Shown here piece after piece: positions 11,601 to 23,380 of a stretch of 64,000 nucleotides of DNA. Location of the stretch: positions 399,412,103 to 399,476,102 of the forward strand of contig NC_134354.1 in the NCBI RefSeq assembly GCF_048569485.1, written 5' to 3'. Both the position numbers and the translations under genes were made by a program. The notes under the pieces are model-generated. The model was not told the origin of the DNA and made no database searches. It was given only the letters and a program-made list of their open reading frames with translations. This DNA comes from Anomaloglossus baeobatrachus. Its lineage: Eukaryota; Chordata; Amphibia; Anura; Aromobatidae. Position 1 is the first letter of the stretch; each line of letters begins with the position of its first letter.

Positions 11601-14600
11601 GTGAGATCAGTGGCTCAAAGCCATTTAACTCTTCAAAAACACCAGTTACTTATTCAAATCTGTGAAAACTGGCCATTTGCCCACTTTGATGCCAGTTCTG
11701 ATGCCCAGAACCTGTTTGGGCCAGGCTGGAGTGATCTGAATTTGATGTGTGGCATCACTAGGTATGTAAATGTGGTGTGAGATCAGTGGCTCAACGCCAT
11801 TTAACCCTTCAAAAACACCAGTTACTTTTTCAAATCTGTGAAAACTGGCCATTTGCCCACTTTGATGCCAGTTCTGATGCCCAGAACCTGTTTGAGCCAG
11901 GCTGGAGTGATCTGAATTTGATTTGTGGCATCACTAGGTATGTAAATGTGGTGTGAGATCAGTGGCCCAAAGCCATTTAATTCCTCAAAAACACCAGTTA
12001 CTTATTCAAATCTGTGTAAAAAGGGTTTTGCCCACTTTGATGCCAGTTCTGATGCCCAGAACCTGTTTGGGCCAGGCTGAAGTGATCTGAATTTGATGTG
12101 TGGCATATCTAGGTATGTAAATGTGGTGTGAAATCAGTGGCACAAAGCCATTTAACCCCTCAAAAACACCAGTTACTTATTTAAATCTGTAAAAACTGGC
12201 CATTTGCCCATTTTGATGCCAGTTCTGATGCCCAGAACTGGTCTGGGCCAGGCTGGAGTGATCTGAATTTGATGTGTGGCATCACTAGGTATGTAAATGT
12301 GTTGTGATTTCCGTGGCCCAAAGCCATTTAAACCCTCAAAAACATCAGTTACTTATTCAAATCTTTGAAACTTGGCCATTTGCCCATTTTGATGCCAGTT
12401 CTGATGCCCAGAACCTGTTTGGGCCAGGCTGGAGTGATCTGAATTTGATGTGTGGCATCACCCGGTATGTAAATTTGTTGTGAGATCAGTGGCCCAAAGC
12501 CATTTAACCCCTCAAAAATATCAGTTACTTATTCAAATCTTTGAAACTTGGCCATTTGCCCATTTTGATGCCAGTTCTGATGCCCAGAACCTGTTTGGGC
12601 CAGGCTGGAGTGATCTGAATTTGATGTGTGGCATCACTAGTTATGTAAATGTGGTGTCAAATCAGTGGCATAAAGCCATTTAACCCCTTAAAAACACCAG
12701 TTACTTATTCAAATCTGTGTAAAAAGGGTTTTGCCTACTTTGATGCCAGTTCTGATGCCCAGAACCTGTTTGAGCCAGGCTGGAGGGATCTGAATTTGAT
12801 GTGTGGCATCACTAGGTATGTAAATGTTGTGTGAGATCAGTGGCCCAAAGCCATTTAACCCCTCAAAAACACCAGTTACTTATTCAAATCTGTGAAAACT
12901 GGTGTTTTTCCCCCTTTGATGCCAGTTCTGATGCCCAGAACCAGTTTGGGCCAGACTGCAGTGATCTGAATTTGATGTGTGGCATCACTAGGTATGTAAA
13001 TGGGGTGTGAGAACAGTGGCCCAAAGCCATTTACCCCTTCAAAAACACCAGTTACTTATTCAAATCTGTGAAAACTGGCCATTTGCCCACTTTGATGCCA
13101 GTTCTGATGCCCAGAACCTGTTTGGGCCAGGCTGGAGTGATCTGAGTTTGATTTGTGGCATCACTAGGTATGTAAATATGGTGTGAGATCAGTGGCCCAA
13201 AGCCATTTAATTCCTCAAAAACACCAGTTACTTATTCAAATCTGTGTAAAAAGGGTTTTGCCTACTTTGATGCCAGTTCTGATGCCCAGAACCTGTTTGG
13301 GCCAGGCTGGAGTGATCTGAATTTGATGTGTGGCATCACTAGGTATGTAAATGTGGTGTGAGATCAGTGGCGCAAAGCCATTTAACTTTTCAAAAACACC
13401 AGTTACTTATTCAAATCTGTGAAAACTGGCCATTTGCCCACTTTGATGCCAGTTCTGATGCCCAGAACCTGTTTGGGCCAGGCTGGAGTGATCTGAATTT
13501 GATTTGTGGCATCACTAGGTATGTAAATATGGTGTGAGATCAGTGGCCCAAAGCCATTTAATTCCTCAAAAACACCAGTTACTTATTCAAATCTGTGTAA
13601 AAAGGGTTTTGCCTACTTTGATCCCAGTTCTGATGCCCAGAACCTGTTTGGGCCAGGCTGGAGTGATCTGAATTTGATGTGTGGCATCACTAGGTATGTA
13701 AATGTGGTGTGAGATCAGTGGCCCAAAGCCATTTAACCCTTCAAAAACACCAGTTACTTATTCAAATCTGTGAAAACTGGCCATTTGCCCACTTTGATGC
13801 CAGTTCTGATGCCCAGAACCTTTTTGGGCCAGGCTGGAGTGATCTGAATTTGATGTGTGGCATCACTAGGTATGTAAATGTGTTGTGAGATCAGTTGCCC
13901 AAAGCCATTTAACCCTTCAAAAACACCAGTTACTTATTCAAATCTGTGAAAACTGGCCATTTGCCCACTTTGATGCCAGTTCTGATGCCCAGAACCTGTT
14001 TGGGCCAGGCTGGAGTGATCTGAATTTTATGTGTGGCATCACTAGGTATGTAAATGTGGTGTGAGATCAGTGGCACAAAGCCATTTAACCCTTCAAAACA
14101 CCAGTTACTTATTCAAATCTGTGAAAACTGGCCATTTGCCCACTTTGATGCCAGTTCTGATGCCCAGAACCTGTTTGGGCCAGGCTGGAGTGATCCGAAT
14201 TTGATGTGTGGCATCACTAGGTATGTAAATGTGTTGTGAGATCAGTTGCCCAAAGCCATTTAACTTTTCAAAAACACCAGTTACTTATTCAAATCTGTGA
14301 AAACTGGGGTTTTGCCCAATTTGATGCCAGTTCTGATGCCCAGAACCTGTTTGGGCCAAACTTCAGTGATCTGAATTTGATGTGTGGCATCACTAGGTAT
14401 GTAAATGTGGTGTGAGATCAGTGGCCCAAAGCCATGTAACCCCTCAAAAACACCAGTTACTTATTCAAATCTGTGAAAATTAGCTGTGTGCCCAGTTTGA
14501 TGCCAGTTCTGATACCCAGAACCTGTTTGGGCCAGGCTGGAGTCACTTGAGTTTGATTATGGGCATCACTAGATATGCAATTATGGTGTTAGATCAGTGG

Positions 14601-14660
14601 CCCAAAGCCATTTAACCCTTTCACTAACATACATTGGTGCCCACTTTGATGCCCATTTAT

Positions 14661-14982
14661 TTGCCAGTTTTATAATTTTCGCAGCTGGTTTTGAGTTTAT
14701 TTATATTAGGGCACATCAGTGCATTGTATTTTATTATTATGATGTGTTATTTTTGTTGATAAATGCATAAAAAACTGAAAAAACTAAATTGCCGAATAAG
14801 AAACTGACTAATAAGAAACCAACTTCAGCCCCGAATAAGAAACTGACGAATAAGAAACCAACTTCAGCATCGTAGGTACCTTTATATAAAGTGTTACTTT
14901 TCAAGTAACTGGAAAGTGGCTGCCTGTAGAGCAGCACAGAGATCCATTTGGCACAGCTGTACTGGTCACTGAAATGTAATTA
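14661..14982. other. satellite flank, AT-rich, no gene seen
   Basis: Leaves the satellite through a degenerate monomer and becomes AT-rich. Apart from a two-copy 39-bp repeat, nothing is recognised. Confidence 0.6.
14792..14869 (+). repeat. 39-bp repeat, two copies
   Basis: Two adjacent copies beginning CCGAATAAGAAACTGAC and ending AACCAACTTCAGC, at 14792..14830 and 14831..14869. Each copy has an internal echo (AATAAGAAACTGAC / AATAAGAAACCAAC). Confidence 0.85.
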
Positions 14983-15639
14983 TTGTATGGAAACTATCAC
15001 AATTCATGCATAATCCTATGTCTATTATGTGGATAACAGTACAGAGTACGCTCGGCTCAATTGCTAGATCCTGGTGCTCAGAAAAAGGAAGATCCAATAA
15101 TAGAAAATATTCTGGCACACAGTATAGAAAAAAGGGGCAGCAAGTCTATGGAATGCTTGTGTTTTTTATTTGCATGAAAAAAGTTACATCCAATACATAA
15201 CATCCAAAGGAATTTTTGCTCAAGAAATCGTCCGACGTTTCATCTCAAAATAGAGCTTTCATCAAGGACACAATTATAATGCCACTTAAGGTGGATAAAG
15301 TAATAATCACGGAGGTGATGTTCAGTAATGTCAATTCTTCAATTGGAAAAAGTACAACCGCATATTATACGCCATGGGAATATTTAGTTAGCAGTAATTT
15401 TATGGAGGAAGGTCCCAGTGCTCAGTGACATATGGGAATCATATTTATGAAGTTCCAGCGTCACATATATCAATGTCTGAATAGCGTCTTATTCCGGGAG
15501 GACCTGTCAGGTGACTGGTGAATGGGGAATTATCCCAATTGAAAAGCCGGTCGCCAGGGTGGGTCGGAAATGTGGCTGGAGCATTTTGTATGGAAACTAT
15601 CACAATTCATGCATAATCCTGTGTCTATTATGTGGATGA
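14983..15639 (+). repeat. 54-bp direct repeats flanking about 550 bp
   Basis: A 54-bp stretch beginning TTGTATGGAAACTATCACAA occurs at 14983..15036 and again at 15586..15639, with only two or three differences. The spacing is 603 bp. Between them is AT-rich sequence with the phrase GTCCGACGTTTCATCTCAAA near 15229. It could be a tandem duplication whose middle has diverged, or an old element with direct terminal repeats; I cannot tell which. Confidence 0.7.
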
Positions 15640-16335
15640 CCTTACTGTGATTGGACTGTCTGATACTTTTTAAGCCCCCAGAGAACCCTCCATTTACTGT
15701 AAATAAGTACAAACTAGACCACTTTTTGTCCGATTCATGGGGCAATCCCAAGAAAAATGATAGCTTTTGCCAAGTAATATCCCTAATATCAAGAATGCTG
15801 TGAGCAACAGTTCATAAATATCATTGACATCACTTGTTCTGAGCACACCCACTTTTTAGTGACGGAATGCTCTAAATATATACATAGAAAAGTAATGAGG
15901 AGCATGTCACTTTTCCTTGATGAGAATGTCGCAATGTTCCATATATTTGAATGAACTACTGAAAACAAAAACATTGGAATGACAGCTGCATGTGAAGAAA
16001 AATAAGGTTTATCATACAGGGCAGATTTACTGCAGAAATGTCTGCTACTGTCCCTTTTATCTGAATGTAGTATACTAGTATTTTGTTTTTGGATAACCAA
16101 GGAACATAGTTCTTCCTTATAAAGCATCCAGTTTGGAAAGAAAAACAAAGTACAGAATGCTGCTACGCTGGGAAGGAATCAGTCTATTTTAGTAGTTCAC
16201 TATTTTCTCCTCCTCTGGGATATTTTTAGATTTTGCCCAGTAAAAACACCCAGCCCTCCTAAACAGACATTATGTCATGTTCTATGACATCACCTCATCA
16301 GTAAAACATTTCCAAATAAGCAGTTAGTATATGGT
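15640..16335. other. no recognised feature
   Basis: Mostly unique-looking sequence. A reverse-strand open frame of 119 codons (15789..16148) has no recognisable motif, is rich in Ser, Cys and Phe, and is not supported as a gene. Confidence 0.5.
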
Positions 16336-16465
16336 CTTAAACTGTCACACACAGACATACACACACATTTCACATATAGTGTACCATCCACACACATACA
16401 GTATACACACTTCCTAAGACACACAACCCACACACACGCACAACCCATATACCATCCCCACATAC
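16336..16465. repeat. CA-rich degenerate microsatellite
   Basis: Dense imperfect CACA/CATA runs. They also create a Cys/Val-rich reverse-strand frame that should not be read as a protein. Confidence 0.85.
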
Positions 16466-16470
16466 ATCTT

Positions 16471-16834
16471 AAGGCCAGGGTCACACTAATAGCAGTAGTA
16501 GTAGGAATACTGTAGTATCTCATGCGAGAGCATTGGATGTGATATTCTAATCACACTCGGCTCAAACTCTGCTGCGCACGTGAGCCGAATGTCATTATAC
16601 TGTGATCTGATTGTCTCGCATGCTAGAATCGGAGCAGAGGTGCAGAGAAGAAGGGAAGATAACTCTCTCAATCTTCTCCACTACCTGTCACTGCATATTG
16701 GACTGTACGCAGATGTTATCCAATGTTTTATCTGCTCCCAAAGACTTGTATGGGTGCACATGATCCGAGACACACTGCCAATCATACCATACTGTGATTC
16801 ATTCCTCAATCTCAGATCTGACCTGCAACATTGA
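16471..16834. mobile_element. MITE-like fragment (AAGGCCAGGGTCACAC end)
   Basis: Begins AAGGCCAGGGTCACACTAAT, the terminal style shared by many elements in this window (AAGG..., then TCACAC). It contains an internal inverted phrase (TCTCATGCGAGAG...GTCTCGCATGC) as in the 21662 element. No clear right end, probably because the next element landed against it. Confidence 0.5.
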
Positions 16835-17423
16835 CTAAAGCGGGCTTTACACGCTACGAGATCGCTACAGCGATCTCGTTGGGGTCACGGATTTTGTGAC
16901 GCACATCCGGCCGCTGTAGCGATCTCGTTGTGTGTGACTCCTAGAAGCGATTTTGGATCGTTGCAAAAACGTCCAAAATCGCTCCTCGTTGACATGGGGG
17001 TCCATTCTCAAATATCGCTGCTGTCGCGTGGGCGAAGTTGATTCTCGTCCCTGCGGCAGCACACATCGCTACGTGTGACGCCGCAGGAACGAGGAACCTC
17101 TCCTTACCTGCCATACGCCAGCAATGAGGAAGGAAGGAGGTGGGCGGGATATTCGTCCCGCTCATCTCCGCCCCTCCGCTTTGATTGGCCGGCCGCTTAG
17201 TGACGTCGCTGTGATGCCGAACGTCCCTCCTCCTTGAGGGAGGGATTGTTCGGCAGTCACAGCGACGCCGCCGACCAGGTAAGTGTGTGTGACGCTGCCG
17301 TAGCGATAATGTTCGCTGCGGCAGCGATCACCAAATATCGGCATAACGATATGGGTGGGTGCTATCACGCTCGCCATCACTAGCATCGGCTAGCGATGTC
17401 GCAGCGTGTAAAGCCCACTTTAG
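16835..17423. mobile_element. GC-rich MITE, family A, copy 1
   Basis: Inverted ends CTAAAGCGGGCTTTACACGC and (read inward from the right) CTAAAGTGGGCTTTACACGC define a 589-bp element. The interior carries family landmarks shared with 26320..26880 and 32143..32730: CCGCAGGAACGAGGAAC, AAGGAAGGAGGTGGGCGGGA, CATCTCCGCCCCTCC and GACGCCGCCGACCAGGTAAG. It is rich in CGAT motifs and foldback segments and has no coding capacity. I found no convincing target duplication, so the superfamily stays open. Confidence 0.85.
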
Positions 17424-17693
17424 GCCTTTTTCACACATCCATGATTCCAGTATGTGTAGCATCCGTTTTTTTACACAGATGCCACATGTACCTATTGTTT
17501 CCTATTGTTTCACTCACATGTCCGTTTTTCACACGGACTGTGTGGCTATGCAGCACACGAGACATGTCCGTTTTTCTCTGGTCTGACAGCTCACACAGAC
17601 CACACAGACACATACAAGTGTATGGGTGCGTGTAAAACACGGACAGCACACGGATGGCATCCGTGTGACATCCGTGTGGCACATACCGGATGT
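17421..17693. mobile_element. partial MITE (TAGGCCTTTTTCACACATCC end)
   Basis: Starts directly on the right end of the preceding MITE. The inside repeats GTCCGTTTTTCACACGG and CATCCGTGTGACATCCGTGT in both orientations, as in the 38483 family. The expected matching right end is missing, so it is truncated or merged with the next element. Confidence 0.55.
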
Positions 17694-17742
17694 AAATTAA
17701 ATATTTTTTTTTATGTGTAAAAAATGTGAAAAGCTATAAAAA

Positions 17743-17826
17743 TGATAGATAAATGCTTGATAGATAGATAGAATAGATAGATGAAAATACATAGATGGCT
17801 ATGTAGATAGAGAGATAGCTAGATAG
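17743..17826. repeat. GATA microsatellite
   Basis: Interrupted GATA/TAGA repeats. Confidence 0.9.
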
Positions 17827-17849
17827 CAGAATTAATGACTAATTTTAAT

Positions 17850-20155
17850 TTTAGAAAAAAATGATGTAGGGTTCTCCCAAATTTAATACCCAGCACAGGG
17901 TACAGCAGCTGCAGGCTGCAACCCTTCAGTGTCAGCTGTCCCTTGGCTGGTATTACAAATAGAGGGGGATTCACACTGATTTTTTTAATTATTTGAACAA
18001 ATAATTTAAAAAAAATGACGTAGAGTCCCCCCCATATTTCAAAACCATCCAAGGGAAAGCAGACAACTAGGGGCTGATATTTTTAGGGTAAGAAGAGCCA
18101 TGGCTATTTGGCCCTTCCCAGCATAAAAATTGCAGCTTGCGATCACCTCAGAGGTTTTCTAGTGCTTTACCCGGCTCTTCCTGATTGTCCTGGTGTGGTG
18201 GCAATAAGGGTAATATAAGTGGTTTATGTCAGCTGTGATTTGTCAAAAATCACATCTGCCATCAAGCCATGGTTTAGAAATGAGGAAAGGTCTATGAGAC
18301 ACCCCGATTACTAACCTGTAAGTCAAAAGAAATAAACAGAAAAAATGAAAAATTCTTTATTGGAAATAAAAACACACACACACACTCGTTCACCCCTTTA
18401 TTACCCCCCAAAACTCCCCTGCAGGTTTGATGTAATCGACATGATGTTCCACGATGATCCTCGGTCTGGTACATCCAGAGGCTGTAGTGGTGGAAAACAT
18501 GACCGCTCACTACAGCCTCCATGAAACACTGACAAACGCAGTGAGCCCGGCTGTGAAAAGCGGTGACGCCACTGGGTTCAACGGAGGTCACAGCCGTGCT
18601 CTAATGGTACCAACTGTGACTGCCAGTGAACTCGCTGCCAGATTGCCCGACTGTCGGATTGCAGCTGGTCACGCAATCAGGTCACCAGAGATCACACTGG
18701 GAGCTCCCCACTACCCTCAGTGAACTCAGTTGAACCCGTTGACAGGTTGCAGAATGCGGTGGCACAGCAGTCAGGCAATCTAGCAGTCAGATTACTGGAG
18801 AACACACTTGGGGCACCTATGCTGCCGTCAGTGAAAGCTGAACCCACTGCTGGATTGCCGGCCTGGTGTGCGGCCGTGTCCCGCAATCTGACAGTCCAGA
18901 AATCTGGCAGCAGCTTCAACTGAGTTCACTGAGGGTAGCAGGGAGCCCCCAGTGTGATCTCCGGTGACCTGACTCCCCGTTGCCCTCAGTGAACTCAGTT
19001 GAACCTACTACCGGATTGCTTGACTGTTGGATTGCGGGACATGGCCACACTGCAGTCTGGAAATCCAGCAGTGGGTTTAATGTTCACTGAGGGCGGAGTG
19101 TGAACTCCAGTGACCTGACTGCTGGATTGCTGTACTGCCATGCCCCACAATCTGGCAGTCCTGCAATCTTGCAGCGAGTTCACCAGTAGTCATACGTAGT
19201 ACCATGAGAACCTGGCTTTGACCTTTGATGAAATCACAAAGATGTCACCGCTTCTCACAGCCTAGCTCCCCATGGCTGTGTTTCCCGGAGGATGTAGTGA
19301 CAGGTTGTGTAATCCACCACTGCAGCCTCTGGATGTAGTAAAGGCAGGATCATTGTGGGACATCATCTGGATTACGTTGGACCTGCAGGGGTGTTTTTGG
19401 GGTCAATATGAGGTGAAAGAAGGTGAATGTATTTTTTATTTCAAATAAAGGATTTTTTGTAGTTTGTGTGTTTATTTCTTTTCACTTACTGGTCATGTTT
19501 TCAAATGTGACCGCACACTGTGACCTCAGATGTATCAGAGCCAGGATCATCATGGTATGGATTATGTTGAACCTGCAAATGTGTTTGGGGGTTAATAAAT
19601 TGGAGAAAGAGGAGTCTTTTTTAAATCAAGGATTTTTCTCTGCGTTTTGTGTTTATTTCTTTTTACTTACACGATTAGTAAGGGGGGTCTCATACACACC
19701 TCCCCACTACTAACCGCGGGCTTGATAACAGCTGTGATTTTTGACAAATCCCTATATTTTACCCCGATTGCCACTGCACCTGGGCAATCAAGATGAGTCA
19801 GGTAAAGCACCAGAATTGGTTCATCTAATCGATGCACCAATTCTGGGGTGGCGGCTAGTATTTTTAAGCTAGGAAGGGTCAATAACAATTGCTCTTCCCA
19901 CCTTGATAATACCAGCCTCCACTTTTCAGCTTTACTATGGCGAGTTATCAAAAATGTGGGGAATACTAGTCAGTTTTTTTAAATTATTTATTTAAATAAT
20001 TAAAAATACAGAATTGCAGCTCTTTTTTTGATAACCAGCCATGGTAAAGCATACAGCTGTGGGTTGCAGCCCATAACCGTCTGTTTTAGCAGTGCTAATT
20101 ATTAAAAATAGGGCGGGAGCCCACACCATTTTTTTAAATTATTTTTTTTTTACAC
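17850..20155. mobile_element. 2.3-kb foldback element (imperfect giant palindrome)
   Basis: The left half is the diverged reverse complement of the right half. Matching pairs from outside in: CAGGCTGCAACCC (17910) with GGGTTGCAGCC (20064); AAGAGCCATGG...GGCCCTTCCCAGC (18095) with AGGAAGGGTC...GCTCTTCCC (19876); TGTGATTTGTCAAAAATCAC (18234) with GTGATTTTTGACAAATC (19735); AAGTCAAAAGAAATAAACAG (18321) with TTTATTTCTTTTCACTTAC (19470). No coding capacity. Related one-armed fragments lie at 37540..38030 and near 54850..54990. Exact ends are uncertain; the foldback may be the interior of a larger nonautonomous element. Confidence 0.75.
18678..18971. repeat. 57-bp inverted repeat at the palindrome centre
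   Basis: 18678..18734 and 18915..18971 are reverse complements over 57 bp with about four mismatches, separated by 180 bp. The phrase CCCTCAGTGAACTCAGTTGA also recurs directly near 18980. The loop holds further diverged inverted phrases built on CAATCTGGCAG and GGATTGC. Confidence 0.85.
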
Positions 20156-20980
20156 TACCATACAGGAAACTGACTGCAATCAATCACAGACGTTGACACA
20201 GAGGGAGAGGGGCATGTATAGCAGTCTGCAACCAATCACAGTCGCTGGCACAGGAGGTAGGCGGGGAAAGCAGTGAATATTCATGAAGCTAATGAGCGGG
20301 CCCGTAAAAGAGTCTGGCCCCATTGTCAGAAACAGTATGTATATCTGTCCTGCTCTTACCACCATTTAGCTTTTTTTTGTAGCACTACAACCATTTTACA
20401 GCACATAACTTTTCATCCCCATTGACTTGTTTGGGTTGGGGTCCATTGTTTGGGGTCAAGTTCAGGTCAAGTTTGGTTCCCGAGCCAAACTTTTTTTTTT
20501 CTAGTTCCTTCAGATTTGGCGAACCCGAATTTGATTTTATCCACCACTGTAAATGCTATGAGTAACTGTAAAACTGTTCTACAGCCTAATTGGATCAGAG
20601 ACAAAAACAGCTGAACATAACAAATTCTGTGGTGCTGAAAACAACTATGATGCTTAATGCTTAAATTTGCTGATTAGCTCTAATTTTCAAGATCCAGAGG
20701 ATCTTAACCTCATGTGCATGACCTCACCAGCGCCGTGCTCGTACCTGTCCATAATCTCGCGCCTGTGCATTTAGCTCACCGGCGCGAGCGAGGGCAGCTT
20801 TGTTTTCTGCTCTAGCCGCGATATGGCAGAGCGAACTGCGCCTGCGCAAGCCGACCTAACCATAGGCTCGAGATGTGAAAATGCGATGAGGATGATGACG
20901 GAGGCGTCATCCCGTCAATCAAGAAAGGAGGACGGCGATCAGCGGCAGGAGGGGCGACAGCAGCAGAAAATGAGCCCGCC
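20156..20980. other. repeat-like flank and GC-rich block, no gene seen
   Basis: 20170..20260 has the phrase ACCAATCACAG in diverged duplicate. 20400..20540 resembles the end of a nonautonomous hAT-like element (GCGAACCCGAATTTG). 20700..20980 is CpG-rich with GCGCCTGCGCAAGCC and GGAGGCGTCATCCCGTCAAT. No splice-bounded coding segment is recognised. Confidence 0.45.
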
Positions 20981-21157
20981 CATCTGACCAACCAAGGTAA
21001 TTAGCATACCTAATAGCCAAGTTTTATAAAGTTATTTTTGGGGTCTGGAAGGCGAGTCAGGGCCAAGGTGTACCTTCATAGAATGCAGCCCAGGAGCTGC
21101 AGAATGTGATTCTTTTAGTTTAATAGGGAAAAATCTGGTGACAGGTTCCCTTTATGG
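20981..21157. mobile_element. T2/Kolobok-like MITE, right-end fragment
   Basis: 21083..21155 carries GCAGCCCAGGAGCTGCAGAA and ends TGGTGACAGGTTCCCTTTA. This matches the right end of the complete TTAA-flanked element at 31358..31771. The left end is not found; the GC-rich block to the left may be its interior. Confidence 0.6.
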
Positions 21158-21661
21158 TAAAATGAATGGTGTCATTCATAAGTACAACTCGTTAAGCAAA
21201 AAAAATATGGAAGGAAAAATAAATAGTTATGGCTCTTGGAAGAAGGGGAGGGAAAACAACAAATGGAAAAACGGAAAAGCACCCCGTGGGCGAAGGGGTT
21301 AATAGATGCAGAAATGGTGCAGAAATTCTGTAACATCAAAACCTCACCAAAAACCATTGTGGGCACACAGCCTAAAATTACGTTCAAAACCCTGCTGCAA
21401 GACAATGGGGGACTTCGGCTGCGGGTGACCTGCAGTGAATTGATATTTAATAGAAATCTGTTTGGGAGCCAAAAGAGCTGTTTTTGCTGAGCAGAGCCAA
21501 ATGATCCAAAACACCAAAAAGAGCCGGGTTGCCTATCACTACTATTGTGCTTGTAAGCATTGCTTTGAAACTACCCAGGATCATGGAAATGCGCTGTCAC
21601 CTCATTTTCCGTACTTAGAAGTTAGTCAACAGCAGTGGATGACCTCTTAGGTAATGAACTG
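21158..21661. other. no recognised feature
   Basis: Unique-looking sequence without recognisable coding or RNA features. Confidence 0.4.
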
Positions 21662-22094
21662 TAAGGGTACGCTCACACGAGTGTGAAAATCGGACGAGTG
21701 AAATGCGAGAAATTCTCGCATTGCACTCTGACCAATGTTAGGCAATGAGGTTGAGCTGTTGGTCAGCATGCTGCGTTTTGCTGCTACTGCCGTATCTCTT
21801 GCACCCATTCAAGTGAATGGATGCGAGAGATACATCGGACTGCACTCGGATGTTATCCCAGTGCAGTGCGATATACGCACAGGCTGACAGTGGAGGAGAT
21901 GGGGGGATTAATCCCTCCCTCTCCTCCGCAGCGCCTGCACTCAGCTTCACAGCTGTGACCCGATCGCCAGATCGGGTTACAGTCGCATGACACCCGGCTC
22001 ACGCTCGCAGCAGAGCCTGAGCCGGGGGACATTAGCATATCGCATCCGATGCCCTCGCATCGGATGCCATACGCTCGTGTGAGTCCAGCCTAAG
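21662..22094. mobile_element. MITE with AAGGGTACGCTCACACGAG ends
   Basis: The left end TAAGGGTACGCTCACACGAG pairs with the right end CTCGTGTGAGTCCAGCCTAA. The interior is palindromic (ATGCGAGAAATTCTCGCATT; GCGATATACGCACAGGCTGA) with the phrase GATCGCCAGATCGGGTTACA. 433 bp, noncoding. Confidence 0.8.
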
Positions 22095-22257
22095 CAAGAG
22101 AAAAGCCTTAATATTTCAAGAATGGCTGTAAATTTTAGTAAGTGGTAAAATCCAAAAGTACATGTATTTACCCGTAGTCCGTTAGTCGATTTTGTCCTAA
22201 GGCCTCCTTCAGTCTAACAAATTAGTATACCAATGGGAATGTTCAAAATCTGATTAA

Positions 22258-23379
22258 CAAGTGTGCATTACAATCCCTTTAAAACATTATTTTTATTAAT
22301 TAAATATTAAAATCGTCCAGGTGAAAAAACTCCAAAAAATAATAAATAAAAGGGGAGCTATTAAGGGTCAGGTGCAACCATATATTCTGAAGTTTACACA
22401 GGCAAATATAAAGATAGAAAAGCCAATCCAAAATTTATTTATACTAAAGTGACCCTAATATGTCACTATATCTGGCTCTGCCTGACAACGGAGGGTATGA
22501 CGCCCTAACGTAGCTGGGCGCCCCCGTTCCTCGACGGCTGACCCTCACTCACCCTACTCGACCCTACCAAAGGATGATAGTATCTGTACCAAATACTCTC
22601 ACCAACATAGTATATAATACTCCATTTTGATAAAAGGAGTACCTCAATTATCAATTCTATAGGCACATGGAGGGGAACAACTATAAACGGGTACAGCAAT
22701 AAGTTATGATATCTGCAGGGGCAGATCAAATGACCAGGTCTGTCCAAATTTAGTAATGTTAAAGTGACCCTAATGTGTCACTTTACCTGGCCCTGCCTGG
22801 CAACGGAGGGTATGACGCCCTAACTTAGCTGAGCGCCCCCGTTCCTCGACGGCTGTCCCTCACTCACCCTAGTTGACCCTACCAATATAGGGATGGTATC
22901 TGTGCCTAATAATCTCAGTAATGGACACTAAATGTAATACTCCACAGAGAGTCCAATTAGAGGATAAATACCTCAATACACAATTTTACAGGTACAGTAC
23001 AAAAACAAGGACATCTGCTGCCACAATCAGCCTACAGCATGTCTATCAGTATACAATGGGGACAAGATGTACTTCCCTCAATTAGATGCTGTTTACATGG
23101 CCTCAACGCGTTTCCCCGCCCGTCATCGGATCATCAGGAAGCCCACGGGTGATGATAAAAGATATACATCCCAGCATCATGTATGGTAGTGCAAAATGGA
23201 GTATTTTGGATTGGCTTTTCTATCTTTATATTTGCCTGTGTAAACTTCAGAATATATGGTTGCACCTGACCCTTAATAGCTCCCCTTTTATTTATTATTT
23301 TTTGGAGTTTTTTCACCTGGACGATTTTAATATTTAATTAATAAAAATAATGTTTTAAAGGGATTGTAATGCACACTTG
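22258..23379. mobile_element. 1.1-kb element with 177-bp terminal inverted repeats
   Basis: 22258..22434 and 23203..23379 are equal-length inverted arms of 177 bp with almost no mismatches. Ends are CAAGTGTGCATTACAATCCC and its complement. Because the arms are so alike, the element is young or the arms are kept alike by conversion. The interior has a 315-bp tandem duplication and the phrase CTCAACGCGTTTCCCCGCCC, which occurs in several frog repeats. No open frame of note. Flanks read ATTAA on the left and CTAAG on the right, so the target duplication is unclear. Confidence 0.85.
22446..23010 (+). repeat. 315-bp tandem duplication inside the inverted-repeat element
   Basis: AAAGTGACCCTAATATGTCA at 22446 returns as AAAGTGACCCTAATGTGTCA at 22761. 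Both are followed by CAACGGAGGGTATGACGCCC and GCGCCCCCGTTCCTCGACGG. The second copy fades after about 250 bp. Confidence 0.85.
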
Positions 23380-23380
23380 C

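Larger units (their letters stand above)
1878..14660 (+). repeat. 176-bp satellite array, main segment
   Basis: About 72 head-to-tail monomers of roughly 175-176 bp. Each carries the landmarks CAGTGGCCCAAAGCCATTTA, CACCAGTTACTTATTCAAAT, GATGCCAGTTCTGATGCCCA and GGAGTGATCTGAATTTGATG. The segment after the CAGTTACTTATTCAAATCTGTG block varies between a few types (ctggCCATTTGCCC, ctggGGTTTTGCCC, taaaaAGGGTTTTGCCC), which gives monomer subtypes. Short open frames of 61-77 codons recur on both strands but only because the unit has few stops. The last unit decays between 14580 and 14660. I see no CENP-B-like box. Confidence 0.97.

Noticed and set aside
1908-14239. Dozens of 61-77-codon open frames on both strands
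   Set aside because: They recur with the 176-bp satellite unit or its multiples, have no initiation context, and change with the monomer subtypes.
16290-16523. Cys-rich reverse-strand frame resembling a small secreted protein
   Set aside because: It is the translation of a CA-rich repeat; no signal peptide or splice context.
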